Shown here: in pieces, positions 11,201 to 22,100 of the stretch | Position numbering within the stretch: the stretch's first letter is position 1 | Layout of the letters: each line of letters opens with the position of its first letter | Assembly: GCA_001600695.1 (NCBI GenBank) | Contig: BCKQ01000005.1 | Span: 136,593 to 200,592, forward strand | DNA from: Ascoidea asiatica | Lineage: Eukaryota > Ascomycota > Saccharomycetes > Ascoideales > Ascoideaceae | Direction of reading: 5' to 3' | DNA: 64,000 nt | Notes under the pieces: model-generated | What the model saw: the letters and a program-made list of their open reading frames with translations, nothing else | Told to the model about the DNA's origin: nothing | Databases searched by the model: none | Made by a program: the position numbers and the translations under genes

Positions 11201-12582
11201 CCATTTACTGGTCTAATTATCAAATCATCCTCATCAGAAGAGGAATCAGCTATCGCTGCCAAAGAATTAAAACCTGGCATGTTTTTCCCTAGTATTGGAT
11301 TTACTTCGCTTCCCCCGAAAGGCCCAAAGGTGGAAAATAAGCTTTTATTTTTTACTTTATCTGCAATTGCTGACCCATTTTTATAATTGTATGAATAATC
11401 GGCTCCAGGATCGTATGCATAATAAGGGGGGAGGTAATAATTTTGTACTGTCTTGTCTCTTCTGAGTTTTCGGGATTTTCTGGAGGAAACCTCATTAAGA
11501 GCATCTCTTTCCTTTCTTCTACCTCTATTGTGTTCTATGTTATCAGCTTCTAACTCTTTTAGCTCATTGAAAACAGCACTATTAGAAACAGTGGTATTCC
11601 CTGGGTTACTTTCTGTTCTACCAGTTCTATTTCTGGTTCTGCTAGTAATGCCTCCGCTATCTTGTATATGTTCACTCAATACCTTCGAATCTGAAAGGGA
11701 CTTTCTACTTTGCCTCTGGCCCTGGCTCCCTAACGATCTTGACCTAGTTACTGCTCTTGTTTTTCTGGTATTCCTCAGGTTGAACTCTTCGTCTGTATTG
11801 CCATATTCGTCATTAACAACAAAATCTTTAACTTTTTTATTTTCATTTTCATGTTCAGATCCATCTAAATAATCAGATTCTTCATCTTCATTTTCTCCTG
11901 TTTCTGATTCAGATTCAAAATATTCTTCGGAAGAAGAATTTTCAATTTTAGCTCTTTTAGATCTGGAGTTATTGTTATGACTTAATGGATGGTGGTCATA
12001 TTCTTCTTTGTCATCATATTCTGGGTTGGAAACTTTTGAAACATCTTCCTTCCCAACTTCTATATTTTTATCTTCTTTGTTCTCTTCAATCTTTCCAGCA
12101 CCATTCTCAATATGATTCTCAGTAATTTTATTGGTACCATCCTTTTCATTTATATTATATTGATCCAGTTCATTGTCGCTTGATACATAAACAGAATTAT
12201 CTTCTTTATCAGCAATTTCATTTGTTTTTCTTTTCTTTTTCGGAGGTTTTAACCTGAACATTTTTGGATGAGAATAAACCAAATCATTCTGACCTTCTTT
12301 TTCCATGGGGTTATAGGTTTCTTTTGTGCTATTGGAGAATGTAATCTTGGTTGTTTTTTTGCTTTTATATATATTCAGATCTTCTTCGTCTGTATAATCA
12401 AACTCATCCTTTTGAGTTAATGCTTCTAATTCCTCGAGTTGATCGATATCATCGTTTATATCTTCCCTGTATGAAATTTCTTTTTTTTGAGTTCTTAGTG
12501 ATCTTCCACCAACTATAGTTTCAGTGGAAGGAATGATTTTTTCTGTTCTAGAGCTTCTTCTTCTTCTTCTCCTAGAAGGCAT
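8233..12582 (-). CDS. YTA7: Yta7/ATAD2-type AAA-ATPase with bromodomain (1449 aa)
   Basis: This is a chromatin-bound AAA protein that in yeast acts on histone H3/H4 and at chromatin boundaries. The N-terminal ~400 residues are highly charged, with Arg-rich and acidic Ser/Glu tracts. The first AAA domain has Walker A GPPGTGKT at about residues 561-568, Walker B IIFFDEIDG near 628 and the ATNRPD sensor segment. The second AAA domain is degenerate: the P-loop position near residue 875 reads GEAGMAQKYLGSA and lacks the GKT/S core. A bromodomain-like helical region follows at about 1080-1200 (KLKNLLKIKLGQIF, then PLDIDYQYIKEGNM and WNGFYSEPKQFVKDF). The start is set at the ATG at 12582 (MPSRRRRRRSS). 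The in-frame residues upstream lie before the conserved basic N-terminus. The length matches the family. Confidence 0.93.
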   Translation of the reverse strand: MPSRRRRRRSSRTEKIIPSTETIVGGRSLRTQKKEISYREDINDDIDQLEELEALTQKDEFDYTDEEDLNIYKSKKTTKITFSNSTKETYNPMEKEGQNDLVYSHPKMFRLKPPKKKRKTNEIADKEDNSVYVSSDNELDQYNINEKDGTNKITENHIENGAGKIEENKEDKNIEVGKEDVSKVSNPEYDDKEEYDHHPLSHNNNSRSKRAKIENSSSEEYFESESETGENEDEESDYLDGSEHENENKKVKDFVVNDEYGNTDEEFNLRNTRKTRAVTRSRSLGSQGQRQSRKSLSDSKVLSEHIQDSGGITSRTRNRTGRTESNPGNTTVSNSAVFNELKELEADNIEHNRGRRKERDALNEVSSRKSRKLRRDKTVQNYYLPPYYAYDPGADYSYNYKNGSAIADKVKNKSLFSTFGPFGGSEVNPILGKNMPGFNSLAAIADSSSDEDDLIIRPVNGNVSKDVINEAFSVNAKSNNINIAANQPANLGQFELNPKKKSKNTLADSDPLSVGMDIDFSFVGGLDNYINQLKEMVALPLLYPEVYTKFSITPPRGVLFHGPPGTGKTLMARALAASCSTPERKITFFMRKGADCLSKWVGEAERQLRLLFEEAKKQQPSIIFFDEIDGLAPVRSSKQEQIHSSIVSTLLALMDGMDSRGQVIIIGATNRPDAVDPALRRPGRFDREFYFPLPNFNSREKILQIHTRKWVPPLEPSFLTHLARLTKGYGGADLKSLCTEAALNSIKRIFPQIYSSDQKLAIDINELHVTKNDFESSLKKIIPSSSRSSVTNSAPLPENIAFLVENKFSEIKSKLDLIVPFDRKKNRANDLDEFMNTMSNEQLDSEITNRIKPNLKNKNIFNEIEQTRVFQPKLLVIGEAGMAQKYLGSAILDYLEGFQVQSLDLASLFSDSSMTPESMVVHKFMEARRNQPSVLYIPNVDIWLQNISDSVRATLISLLRSLRSSERVLLVGLLEENIYNKQILNSQKLIQMFGFMDDNRVVLEYPNKEKREKFFGTLWKVIKMKPIDFQDHELAIKIKKLKLEIKRIPVVPIISPKENMMSNHQVKVEKELRKNQIRNDLKLKNLLKIKLGQIFNSYKNTYKRFKKPAIEMSNLAHLFIVEDQVPPLDIDYQYIKEGNMILDRYSNKKYFNMELDTIEERIWNGFYSEPKQFVKDFKKILMDSQVLQDRDRLLKANELYTNLSFTVDEYFTDEQLKLFKSLRSREMSLQAQFLSEKTDKKVEEVIDLTSSSERLHHKKKAAKIIENGIVDNLSISKSGTTNAHINAKELLKVQTLENVEPITNELNETKKRMNIEHFLNLQTDPTYGNPITDDNHSMEGKIIEHPILDKNEEKYKILVNQFKILENKDVVYDVDLLDTVYSKLIYATENCTIENLEMINSILVGIALKGKNEWNRNIILKEIDNKIDSMQSILNLNRNAQLTGDFNFV

Positions 12583-13922
12583 AGCGATAAAGAGTAATAA
12601 TGAAAACCTGGAAATATCCACCACTATTCTATATAAATAACAATTGATTCACAGATTTTTGCAAAAAGTCCAATTGATAAATGGTTTATTTTCTTTTCAA
12701 AAGCGATAGTTGAAATTATTGGAAAGTAGAATTATTTTATATTCAATTCTGATAATTAACAATTAGTAATTAACGGTTATGTTTTGGAGAAAACCTTCTC
12801 AATACTGTGCAGTATTGAGATTTAGAAAACGGATATAAAATTAGAAAAAAAAATAAAAGGCCCTTTAAAAATGGTACTACGATGATAACACCTCTTGAGT
12901 AACGTTTTTAATCCACCCTGTTGGTTCTTATAAACAGGATTCATTCCTATAATAACACGCAGGTTTCCGCTTTTGGAAGTGAGTTTTAATAAAGATAAGA
13001 ATTCGAAATGATTAGTTATAAGCTGACCTCAGAATTTAAGCATCGATATCTGAAGTTTTATGGTGTCCAAAATGAAAAATTTGGAATTAACTCTTCTTAT
13101 CAAGAATAACAAATCACACTGATTTGAGGTAAGTTTTGGAATTTGGACCTTTGATGTACTGTAGTTTGGATTGGAGAATGAAGGACAGCAAATTTTCTAA
13201 TGGTTTTAAATACAGACATACTTTTATCTTTAGAAAATACACATCAGCTTTTCAATTAATTCAAAAAAAATACCTAATTAAAATCTAATTTTTACTTTTA
13301 ATAGCAGAAGTTGAAAATCTTTTTATCCGAAAGCAGAATACTAAATTTAAAGTTTACACTTAAGTTTGAAATTCATATCTACATAATTGACATTAACATA
13401 AATTCAAATAATATTTTGTCAAGTAAACATGGGGTAAGTTTATGATAATCAATGGCTCATAAATTTTTATATTCATTAAATATACTCTTCAAAATATTTT
13501 TGGAAATTTCTTGTCAAATCTTCGACCATAGGGACCTTAACATTTTGTTTGGCACGATTGAATTCAAAATTTGGGTATAATTTTGTCCCGAGAGCTATCT
13601 TGCCCTAAAATGTCTAATATTATTTTCTCATTAATATCCTCTACATAACAACTTACATGAAAAATTTAAAAGTTCAAAAGTTCGAGATTTTCGCCAAACA
13701 AAAATTGATGGAACACGTATTTGCAAAGTAATTGTAAGCTAGTTACTACTACAATAGTGAAGTAGATGTTCAATTTATGTCACTATTCAAATTTGAAACT
13801 TGAAATTTTTAATAAAAGAAGTAATTGGGTTTGAACAAAAATATGATATTTTAGTTTGAAAACATCAAAAATCTTTTTATTTATATGATTAAAAACTATT
13901 CAAAAAAGTAACATATTTTAAT
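12583..13922. other. 1.3 kb intergenic region upstream of YTA7
   Basis: No coding region is supported. It contains a short perfect hairpin at 12798-12819 and a TACTGTA motif at 13157-13163. A moderately G+C-rich patch at about 12860-12990 shows no tRNA or snoRNA signature that I can defend. Confidence 0.5.
12798..12819. repeat. Perfect hairpin, 10-bp stem
   Basis: CTCAATACTG and its exact complement CAGTATTGAG flank a TG dinucleotide, 216 bases upstream of the YTA7 start. It includes a TACTG half-site like the TACTGTA motif seen elsewhere in intergenic DNA. Confidence 0.7.
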
Positions 13923-14387
13923 TTAGCAAGCATCAGGTTGGGCCATAATATAATCAATAGCTTGATTAACAGTTTTAATTTCATCGGCTTCATGATCTGG
14001 AATTTCAATTGAAAATTCTTCTTCTATTGACATAACAACTTCTACAACATCTAATGAATCTAGGCCTAAATCATTTGAAAAGCTAGAAGTCTCACTTAGA
14101 TTTTTAATATTGACTTTTTCAAATCCTTCCAATATTTCTAAAATTCTTTCAGTCACTAATTCTTTAGTTAATGGACCTCCAGCAGAATAACTTCTAACAG
14201 CTCCTTGATTCTTAAAGGTAGCAACATTTGAAAATGTTAACTTTTTGTTTGAAAATATGAAATAGGACTTTGCAACAGGTGAAATTTTTGCTGAAATTGA
14301 ATTGTAGGATCTAATTGCAATTTGATTTTTCATAGAAAAAGTTGAAATATTTCTCAAGGAGTTTAAAAGTAGTTGTTTTCTGAGCAT
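13923..14387 (-). CDS. ACP1: Mitochondrial acyl carrier protein
   Basis: This 154-residue protein starts with a basic, Ser/Leu-rich mitochondrial targeting sequence (MLRKQLLLNSLRN). The carrier domain covers about residues 75-150. The phosphopantetheine attachment motif DSLDVVEVV has its Ser at about residue 111, followed by the acidic recognition helix (EEEFSIEIPDHEADEI). In yeasts ACP1 carries acyl intermediates for mitochondrial type II fatty acid and lipoate synthesis and stabilises LYR-protein assemblies for Fe-S cluster and respiratory complex biogenesis. It is divergent from MRPS12, so two mitochondrial genes share a 444-base upstream region. Confidence 0.95.
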   Translation of the reverse strand: MLRKQLLLNSLRNISTFSMKNQIAIRSYNSISAKISPVAKSYFIFSNKKLTFSNVATFKNQGAVRSYSAGGPLTKELVTERILEILEGFEKVNIKNLSETSSFSNDLGLDSLDVVEVVMSIEEEFSIEIPDHEADEIKTVNQAIDYIMAQPDAC

Positions 14388-14831
14388 TTTTGATGATATT
14401 TTATTTTTAGATTTTTTTTTTTTGTTTTCAAATTGCAGTTCAGAGTATTTTTATAATTTAATATTTATTATCTGACTATTATGAGAATACTTTGTCATTA
14501 AACCAATACTTATCTTTTGAGGTAAATTTTGTGCTACTTTGCAAAATAATAATAGTATTAGAATAAGCACACTTTTTAAGTGTTTTTACTGGTTACTTTG
14601 ATATTGAAAATGTTACCCAATCTGAACAAAAACCGGTTTTGTCAGCTGACACCATATTCAGTCACCTGCAGTAAATTTCAACAAATATTTCTAACCTTAC
14701 GCTTTATTTATATTAATCATCATTGATAATTCAGATGGATATTCAATCACTACTTTAAAATATCAAAACAGTATCACTACAATACATTTCTAATTTTGAC
14801 TGGATTAGAATCAAAAATAAGAATATTTGTT
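14388..14831. promoter_or_regulatory. Divergent promoter region ACP1 / MRPS12
   Basis: This is a 444-base region between two nuclear genes for mitochondrial proteins. It is T-rich next to ACP1. No specific factor site is convincing to me. Confidence 0.5.
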
Positions 14832-15377
14832 ATGTTTGGTGTGGGCTTTAAAAACATTATATCAGGATTGGTTAGGTCAGTTGGTGGGTCATCTTTAAAT
14901 ATTTCCGTTAAGCCAAATATACTTCCAACCAAAGGGTTGTTTTTCAATTTAAAGAATAGCAATACAAGTATCATAAATCAACTACAGCAGCAAAGATACG
15001 CTACGTTGAATCAAATTAGAAAAGGGGCTATTAAGCCAAGAAAAGCCAAATTAACGAAATCCCCAGATTTAGAAAATTGTCCGATTAGAAAAGGTGTTGT
15101 TTTAAGAGTTATGGTTTTAAAGCCAAAGAAGCCTAACTCTGCACAAAGAAAAGCCTGTAGGGTGAGATTAACTAATGGTAGAGTTATTAGTGCTTATATC
15201 GGTGGAGAAGGTCATAATGCACAAGAACATAGTGTTGTATTTGTAAGAGGTGGTAGATGTCAAGACTTACCTGGTGTTAAATATCATACAGTTAGAGGAG
15301 CTATGGATTTAAGTGGTGTTGCTAATCGAATCACTTCAAGAAGCAAGTATGGTGTTAAGAAACCAGCCAAAGCTTGA
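14832..15377 (+). CDS. MRPS12: Mitochondrial ribosomal protein uS12m
   Basis: The mature part (about residues 65-181) is an unmistakable S12 ribosomal protein, with [19 protein letters not shown], the [19 protein letters not shown] segment, [15 protein letters not shown] and a basic C-terminal tail. It forms part of the decoding centre of the mitochondrial small subunit. The N-terminal ~60 residues are a presequence-like extension with hydrophobic and basic residues. The start is the ATG at 14832 (MFGVGFKN). An upstream in-frame extension begins with TTG and was discarded. The gene is convergent with ARC35, with 172 bases between stop codons. Confidence 0.95.
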   Translation: MFGVGFKNIISGLVRSVGGSSLNISVKPNILPTKGLFFNLKNSNTSIINQLQQQRYATLNQIRKGAIKPRKAKLTKSPDLENCPIRKGVVLRVMVLKPKKPNSAQRKACRVRLTNGRVISAYIGGEGHNAQEHSVVFVRGGRCQDLPGVKYHTVRGAMDLSGVANRITSRSKYGVKKPAKA

Positions 15378-15549
15378 AAACCGAAATAAATAGATAGGAG
15401 TTTAAGGTCAGGAAACCTCTACATGTACATACAATATAAATATTAAAATAAAACAATATAAATTTTTATTGACGTCTTACATCTCTTTTATTCTTAATTA
15501 ATAAGAATTAAATACGCATTGGATTTACTCCGTGTCTAGATATTAGTTT

Positions 15550-16569
15550 TTAGTTTCTGAGTTCAAACCTTCTACCACTTGCAGTTTTTCTTTCTGTTTT
15601 TCTTTCACCTTCTTCAAATTCTGGTTTTGCTCTGTTCAAGATTTTTACATATTCTAATACTCTTGATCTCATTCTTGAATGCATGAAAGCCTTTGAGCAT
15701 TTAATATGATAATGAAAATAAGTTCTGAACATTTGAATCTGGCTAATTGTATTTTCTCTTTTGATATTAGTTAAATGTCTTGGAAATAATACAAAAGTGA
15801 TATATCCTTTTTCATATTTTCCTTTAGATGGACCACTAATTTTTTCAAATTGAGGTAATTTTCTCAACTCTAAAGGAGGCTCTATGTGGGAATATAAAAC
15901 TTGAGGAGCATTTTGAACAGATCTTCTTCTTGCATCAACAAATTCCTGTAAAAATACTTTTCCAAAAATTTTATCAGTTTCATCTTTGAAAATAGTTGAA
16001 AAAATAACAGTGACCCTATCAAATGATGGTTTAATGAAAATTGATTCTTCATCTCTATAGTTTATAACAAAGATTTTTTCTTTGTCAACTTTATTTGTAT
16101 TATCACTAAATACAGATTCCTTTTCAGCTATCGATTGATTATCATATTCCAATGCTAATTGATTATACCTATCAATGGCTTTATCAAAGGGAGCGGCGAG
16201 ACAATTTCTTTTCAATAAAGAAACTTTGGATATAAATTGATTTTGTTCATCAATTGAATGAGTAGATTTAAGAGCTTGTAGATCAAAATATATGGAAAAG
16301 TTGTAACCAACTTCCGGTGTTTCTAAAATATTATAATCTTGATATATTGGAGCTAAATAAGATAAAACATCACCATAAGTTTTCAAATCTTCAAAAGATT
16401 TTATGTAAATTGAAATTAAGATTTTAGACTTTGATTCAGGAGTTGAAATATGGAATAAAGTATTATCAAAATCAGATACAATCCTATCGAAGGATTTGGG
16501 AACTTCCGAGGAAATCAATTCTGTTAGAATTTCTTGAATTGATAAATTAAATGGCTGTAATTGCAACAT
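15550..16569 (-). CDS. ARC35: Arp2/3 complex subunit ARPC2 (Arc35)
   Basis: At 339 residues it matches the ARPC2/p34 family length. The N-terminal half begins MLQLQPFNLSIQEIL and includes the DFDNTLFHIS segment. The second half has the family block QEFVDARRRSVQNAPQVLYS, then PPLELR and GYITFVLFPRHL, followed by the long C-terminal helix (TYFHYHIKCSKAFMHSRMR). Arc35 forms the core dimer of the actin-nucleating Arp2/3 complex with ARPC4 and is needed for cortical actin patches and endocytosis. No intron is evident. The start codon is the only reasonable ATG. Confidence 0.95.
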   Translation of the reverse strand: MLQLQPFNLSIQEILTELISSEVPKSFDRIVSDFDNTLFHISTPESKSKILISIYIKSFEDLKTYGDVLSYLAPIYQDYNILETPEVGYNFSIYFDLQALKSTHSIDEQNQFISKVSLLKRNCLAAPFDKAIDRYNQLALEYDNQSIAEKESVFSDNTNKVDKEKIFVINYRDEESIFIKPSFDRVTVIFSTIFKDETDKIFGKVFLQEFVDARRRSVQNAPQVLYSHIEPPLELRKLPQFEKISGPSKGKYEKGYITFVLFPRHLTNIKRENTISQIQMFRTYFHYHIKCSKAFMHSRMRSRVLEYVKILNRAKPEFEEGERKTERKTASGRRFELRN

Positions 16570-17626
16570 TTTTAATATTTCTTAAAATGTTCTAATAGTG
16601 ATTTATTTATGTTTATGTTTTAAGTTATCAATTTTAGAAAAGATTATCTCTTATTAGATACTTAGTTTGCTTTAATTCAATTCTGTTTGCTTTTTTCCTA
16701 TTAATACATAAAAGTTGACAGTTGTTGAAAAATAATAGGAGATATATCCGTACTTGGAAATTCAGGAAATATCCAAGAAAATACAAGGACCAAACATTCC
16801 GCCTTATCTAATGCGGATGGTCACAAAATCAATTCCCGGCTGTTAATTCAAGTTCAAGTTAAAATTCAGACTATGAACAGAAAGTGAAAAAGGTATTTAA
16901 ATGAGTGAAAGAAGTCCAAAAAGTGAATATAAAAAAAAAAGCAAAATAAGGAAATAAAAGATAATTAAATTAAGACGAAATGGTTTCTGAAGTAGGAAAA
17001 CAGCAGCGCATTTAAAAATGAAAAAATAACAATTCATAATATTTCCATTACGTACCATGAATTTCTAGACTCTTTGATAATAATATGGTAAGACTTTACA
17101 CATAATCCTACTTTAAAAGAGACATTCTTTTGAGCTTAAACAAAATCAGTCACATTAATCAACTACTAATTTGTTTGAAAAGAGTAAAATTAATAACCTA
17201 TTTTCCTCTGTTTTTGGGTTGATAAATGAACTATTCAAGCAGCTTTACTCATTTTTCAGCTAAAATTTTACTCGAGCCTTAATAACTTATATTCAGTTCT
17301 ACCGTACTACAGTATTATTACATTGGCTTTGATTTATTACATAATTGCTTACTTATTTTCAGAACTTTCTCTTCTTCTGGTTTGACTTACTCTAACAGCA
17401 GGTAAGTTTAAAGATGGAGCGTAACTTTAGATTGCAACAAACATAACCCTGCTCGTTCTTCAGATCTGTTATGGAACACTTTGCAAATCAAACTTATCTG
17501 CACAACACTGCATTTACACAATCACAAACGGTAGTCATAGCAACAAATTGATCGTTTTCACAGGGATAGTCGTTAAGTATTTTGAGAAATGTTTTGAGGA
17601 AGTACAACAGTTTATTTAAATAAAAT

Positions 17627-17632
17627 CACGTG
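17627..17632. promoter_or_regulatory. CACGTG E-box
   Basis: A perfect CACGTG lies in the long intergenic region, about 1.06 kb from the ARC35 start and 1.5 kb from the Bni4-like start. Its target is uncertain. Confidence 0.3.
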
Positions 17633-17850
17633 CAAAAATAAAGTTTTGGGATACAGGGAACAAAGGTCAAACAAAGTGCACAGCAATTCAATCAATCAAA
17701 AGAATAAGTGCGTGCTTATTTTTCACGAGGACGAAGGTATAATTGGTCTCGTCAAACACGTTACCAGTAAAAGCTTAGTAAGAGCATCCTCCACAGTAGT
17801 ACGCAACTAAACACTGTTCTGTGCTGGAAACAAGAGCTTTGAATCTCAAG

Positions 17851-17890
17851 AATCAATTTATCTCAATTTATCTCAATGTATCTCAATTTA
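17851..17890. repeat. Tandem 10-base repeat (TCTCAATTTA)
   Basis: Four consecutive 10-base units follow the consensus TCTCAATTTA with one or two substitutions per unit. It is non-coding. Confidence 0.75.
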
Positions 17891-19146
17891 TCAACTTATT
17901 TTAACCTTTTTTTTGCTATTTTTTCCCAATTCTTTCTTTATACAGTACAGTAGTGCATATTTTATTTATCTACAAAACAAGTAGATACCAAAACAAAACT
18001 TATGGCCGGCTAGTATTACTGTAGCACAGTATTATTACATTGTAGAACCAATTGAAATTTCATTTCTATTGGGTTCTAAATTAATCATTTCAATTTCATT
18101 TTTCACATAAGTGGATTTCAAATTACAGCAGTTCTTTTTTAGATTTATTCATTTCGCTTTACTCTTCGGTATTTGGTTTTGAAATTAGTCGTAGAAGGTT
18201 GAAAAAGAATGAGAATACTAAGACTGTAAGACTATCTAAACTAGAAATAAGAGAAAAAAAGGTAAATTTAATTTTCATTCTCTTATTAGATTTTGGTGTT
18301 CACTGTATTTCAGGTATAAACTAGCAAAAAATATTTATATAATATTATTAAGCCTATTAGCATTATTCAACTATTTAAAATAATATTTCCGTAAAGGAAC
18401 GGTAATGCACTTTAAAAGTAAATTGCCTTTGAATATTTTGAAATTTGAAATAAATTTATTCCTAAGTCAAGAAATTATTATAATTTTAGTTCAATTAATA
18501 CGTATCAAATCTAAAGTTATTCAATTCATAACCAATATTTCATTCAAATATTTTTCAAAACTCTGACTTCTATTCCTTTATTGCTATAACTTTCGTATCA
18601 ATTTACCAAAAAGTTAGTTTATTTTAGTAGGATAAAAGACAATACTGGTAATTTCCTTTATTTTTCAAAAACAATAAAATATCATAGATCCAATTCATCT
18701 ATTCGAATTGTCAATAAATTTCAATTTATGAGCAAAAAATTCAATATAAACCATTCAATCCCTTCAATTTTTTTCAGATATTTTAAACCATCTCATTTTT
18801 TGTTTCTGCTTAGATTATTTCATTCGTTTTCTACTTTTTGTGAACTGAAGTAAATTTAGATTTTTCAATTTTTCTTTTTCATTTTTTTAAATAAATCTTC
18901 AAAATTTGACTATTTTCTTTTTTTTCATTACAATCAATTTTAAATATAGAGTATATGTATCTAGAATTATTACACTCTTTTATTCAACATAAAAAGTGAT
19001 CTAAAAACCTATAAAGATTTTTTTTTTTTAAATTTTTATCTGTATTATATCTTCTCCTTTGAATTATACTGCAACACTATCATTAACAATATCAATAATA
19101 ATAATAGTAATCATAACAATAATAATAACAACACAGCAACTCAAAA

Positions 19147-22100
19147 ATGGCTTCCAATAGATCAGGCTTGGAATTTGATCTCAGTGATAAACTTCTTAGC
19201 AGATCCGGGACACTTTCAAAAAAAAATTCTTATATGAGAAAAAGATTAACATCTGCATCTTCTCCTGCTATTAATCGAGCAATGTCCTTATCAAATTTTC
19301 AATCTAGGAATTCAATTAACACATACTCTAATGGTAATCATCTAATTCAGTCTAATTATCCAAGCCAACCTAATTATCCAAATTATCCAACATATGTCAA
19401 CTACTCTAATTCATATGGCAATGATTCTAATCTCAATATCACTAATCAACCACTAATGCACCAGCCACTACCAGCAGCACCAGCAGTACCATCAGATCCA
19501 AAACTATCAGAACGAAAAGATCATTCTTTTCGCTCGTTGTCAAGAAATGATACTGTTGCTTCCACTGGTTTTCAAAGAAACAACTTCAACTATAATTATA
19601 ATCAAAATAATTTCAAACAGTCTTCGACTACTCCTTTACCCAATTACTCAACAGTTAATAAAACACAAGCTATCAATCAATCGTTATCTGAAACTCCACA
19701 ACACAATAAAAGTGTTTACTCAAATATTGATAATTCGAATTCGAATTCGAATTCTTCATTAAATTCGTCTATTTCAAAGCAACGTATTCAACAACAGCCA
19801 TTTAATCAACTATATAACCCTAACTCAAATCCGCTATATCAACCTCAACATCAACAACCATACCTGCAGCAATATCAACAGCCATATCCTCAATATTTTC
19901 AACAACCAAACCAACAGCCTTATCACCAAGGCTTTCAACAGCCTTATCAACAACATTATCAACAATATTATCAGCATTCTTCTCAAAAACAGCATCAAAA
20001 TGTTCCTCCACGTAATCCTGGATCTTACATTCATGATTCTGATATTCCAACCCGTTCTAAATCAATGGTAGGCCCATCTGTAAATTATAATAATTTCCTT
20101 GTAAAACATCCAATGCCTCTACCTAAGGATTTAATTCCTCTAGTAAATAAGAACATCAACAATATCAACAATAATAATGAAATTCAAAATTTTGAACATC
20201 ATGATAATAATGATAATAATAGTGACAATGATAAAATTGATAATGATAATGAAAGCAATAATAATAAAATCAATGAAACCATAAATTTTGAGCAAAGTAA
20301 TGCCAGTAGAAAGGTAAAAACTGATAAATTTAGGTCCGAAATACACAATGAGCTCAACGACCCTTCCACCTTATACCCTTCTCCACCTATTTCTGAAAGT
20401 TCTGTTTCTGATTTCCCTGCAAATCTTACTATTGTTCAAAAAAATAATATAAGTGCTGCAAACCTGGATAATAATACTATCCAGCTTCCAGAAAATGATT
20501 TACAAGATAATTTAAATTCGTCATCCTCTAATATTGTTTCAAAATCTACAAACAATCCAATGAATCATCCATTAAAGAGATATAATTCAATTGAATCCGA
20601 TGCTACAATTAATACTATATCCGGTACTATTCAAAAAAACGAAAGAATTGACCAAATTGCAACTGATTCGGCAAATCTTCCCGAATTATCTTCAAAATGT
20701 TCAGGAAATTTGAACCAAGTCTCTAAGTCTAAAAGCGGTTGTCCTGAATTTATCCAAAGGAACGAAAACCTGGTATCTTTACAGGGAAATTCTGGGGCAA
20801 ATAATGCTTTTCAAAATCCAACAGGTGCACCCATATATAATTCATCATCTAACTTTCAATACTCTTATCAACCTTCGTGTATCAATACACTCTCAAATGC
20901 ACTCCAATATGAACAAAATTCAAATTTTCTCAATCAAGATTATCTGAAATTAAATCATAATATTGATCCGAATCCACGAAATAATCATATTTATAATCAA
21001 TTCTATTCTTATCAAAATTTTTCTCAAACTCAACCTATAAACTCATATCAATCATTTCCTGCACCTCATTCCAAAAATGATCGATCTTTTGATTATAATC
21101 CTCATTATCATCATCCACAATTACAAAATCCATACAACAGTACACAATTTCGGAGTAATCAAGTTGCTAGTGATCATGTAAATAAATTGGCCCCTTACTT
21201 AGATAATAATAGACCTGCTAGATCTTCTTCTGAATCAGGTGGGAATCAAATCAAAAGTAAATGCTTTACTAATATACAAGCAGGGTCTTCAGTTATTGTA
21301 GAAAATTCTAATGAGAACCATTTGAAGAAAAGTAAAGATTCTATCTTGAAAAATGAAGTATCACATGGTAAAAATAAACATAGAAAAAAATATAAAGAAC
21401 GATTCTATTTTCCAAATGGGGAAGAGTACATACCAAGGAAAGAACAAAAGAAAAAAATTGAAAAAGGCTCAAAGGCGGGAAAAATGGGAAATATAGATGG
21501 TAAAGTAAAAGGAAAGTTTTATATTGATAGCGAGAGTGAAGCCAGTGAAGACGAACCTATCACCTTTCCTAAGGATGGAAAGGAAATTAGAGATGAAAAG
21601 AAAGAATATATTTACTTGGACGATTTCAGCGATGGTGATTTCAATGAGGCTGATAGTGATACAGATTACAATGAAAATTCTAGTTACTATAGTGATGCGT
21701 TCCAAACTAGTAGTGATAATTCGAGCGAAAATCATGGAAACTTCAATTCTGCTGATGGGAAATTTCTTCGATCATATGATCGTAGAAAGAAAGCATCTCA
21801 ATCTTTATCAACTTCAACAACTTTTAGTAAACAGCGTTCATCATCATCTACGTCTTCATCAAATTCAAAAGAAAATGACAAATCAATCATTAATAGTTCT
21901 AAATCATTATCTATTTTACCAAATTTGTCTAATGACACTTCGATCTCACAGATATCTATTGAAGAGCCTTTGTCTTTAAAAAATTCTCAACTTTCAACTC
22001 TTCAAGTGATTCATGAACCTGATTCCGAAGTAATAAGTGCAAATGAAACTTTAAACCTGAAAAAAGAGTTAGAAAGTATAGTTCAAGAAAAAGATTTAGC

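Larger units (their letters stand above)
17310..18042. repeat. Dispersed 16-base direct repeat pair
   Basis: CAGTATTATTACATTG occurs at 17310-17325 and again at 18027-18042. The first copy overlaps a TACAGTA motif, and a TACTGTA motif ends four bases before the second copy. The surrounding bases differ, so this is not a long duplication. Confidence 0.65.
16570..19146. other. 2.6 kb gene-free region upstream of the Bni4-like gene
   Basis: This is the longest non-coding stretch in the window, between two divergently transcribed genes. It holds a CACGTG box (17627-17632), a 10-base tandem repeat (17851-17890), a repeated 16-mer (17310-17325 and 18027-18042), one TACCGTAC (17300-17307) and several TACTGTA/TACAGTA motifs. 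The last 500 bases are T-rich and end in (AAT)-like repeats just before the start codon. I see no protein-coding exon or known RNA gene. Confidence 0.55.

Noticed and set aside
12870-13060. Possible box C/D snoRNA (ATGATAA ... CTGA)
   Set aside because: The C box does not match RTGATGA and no terminal stem is evident.
19820-20050. Val/Asp-rich frames on the minus strand
   Set aside because: They are antisense to the Gln/Tyr/Pro repeats of the Bni4-like gene.
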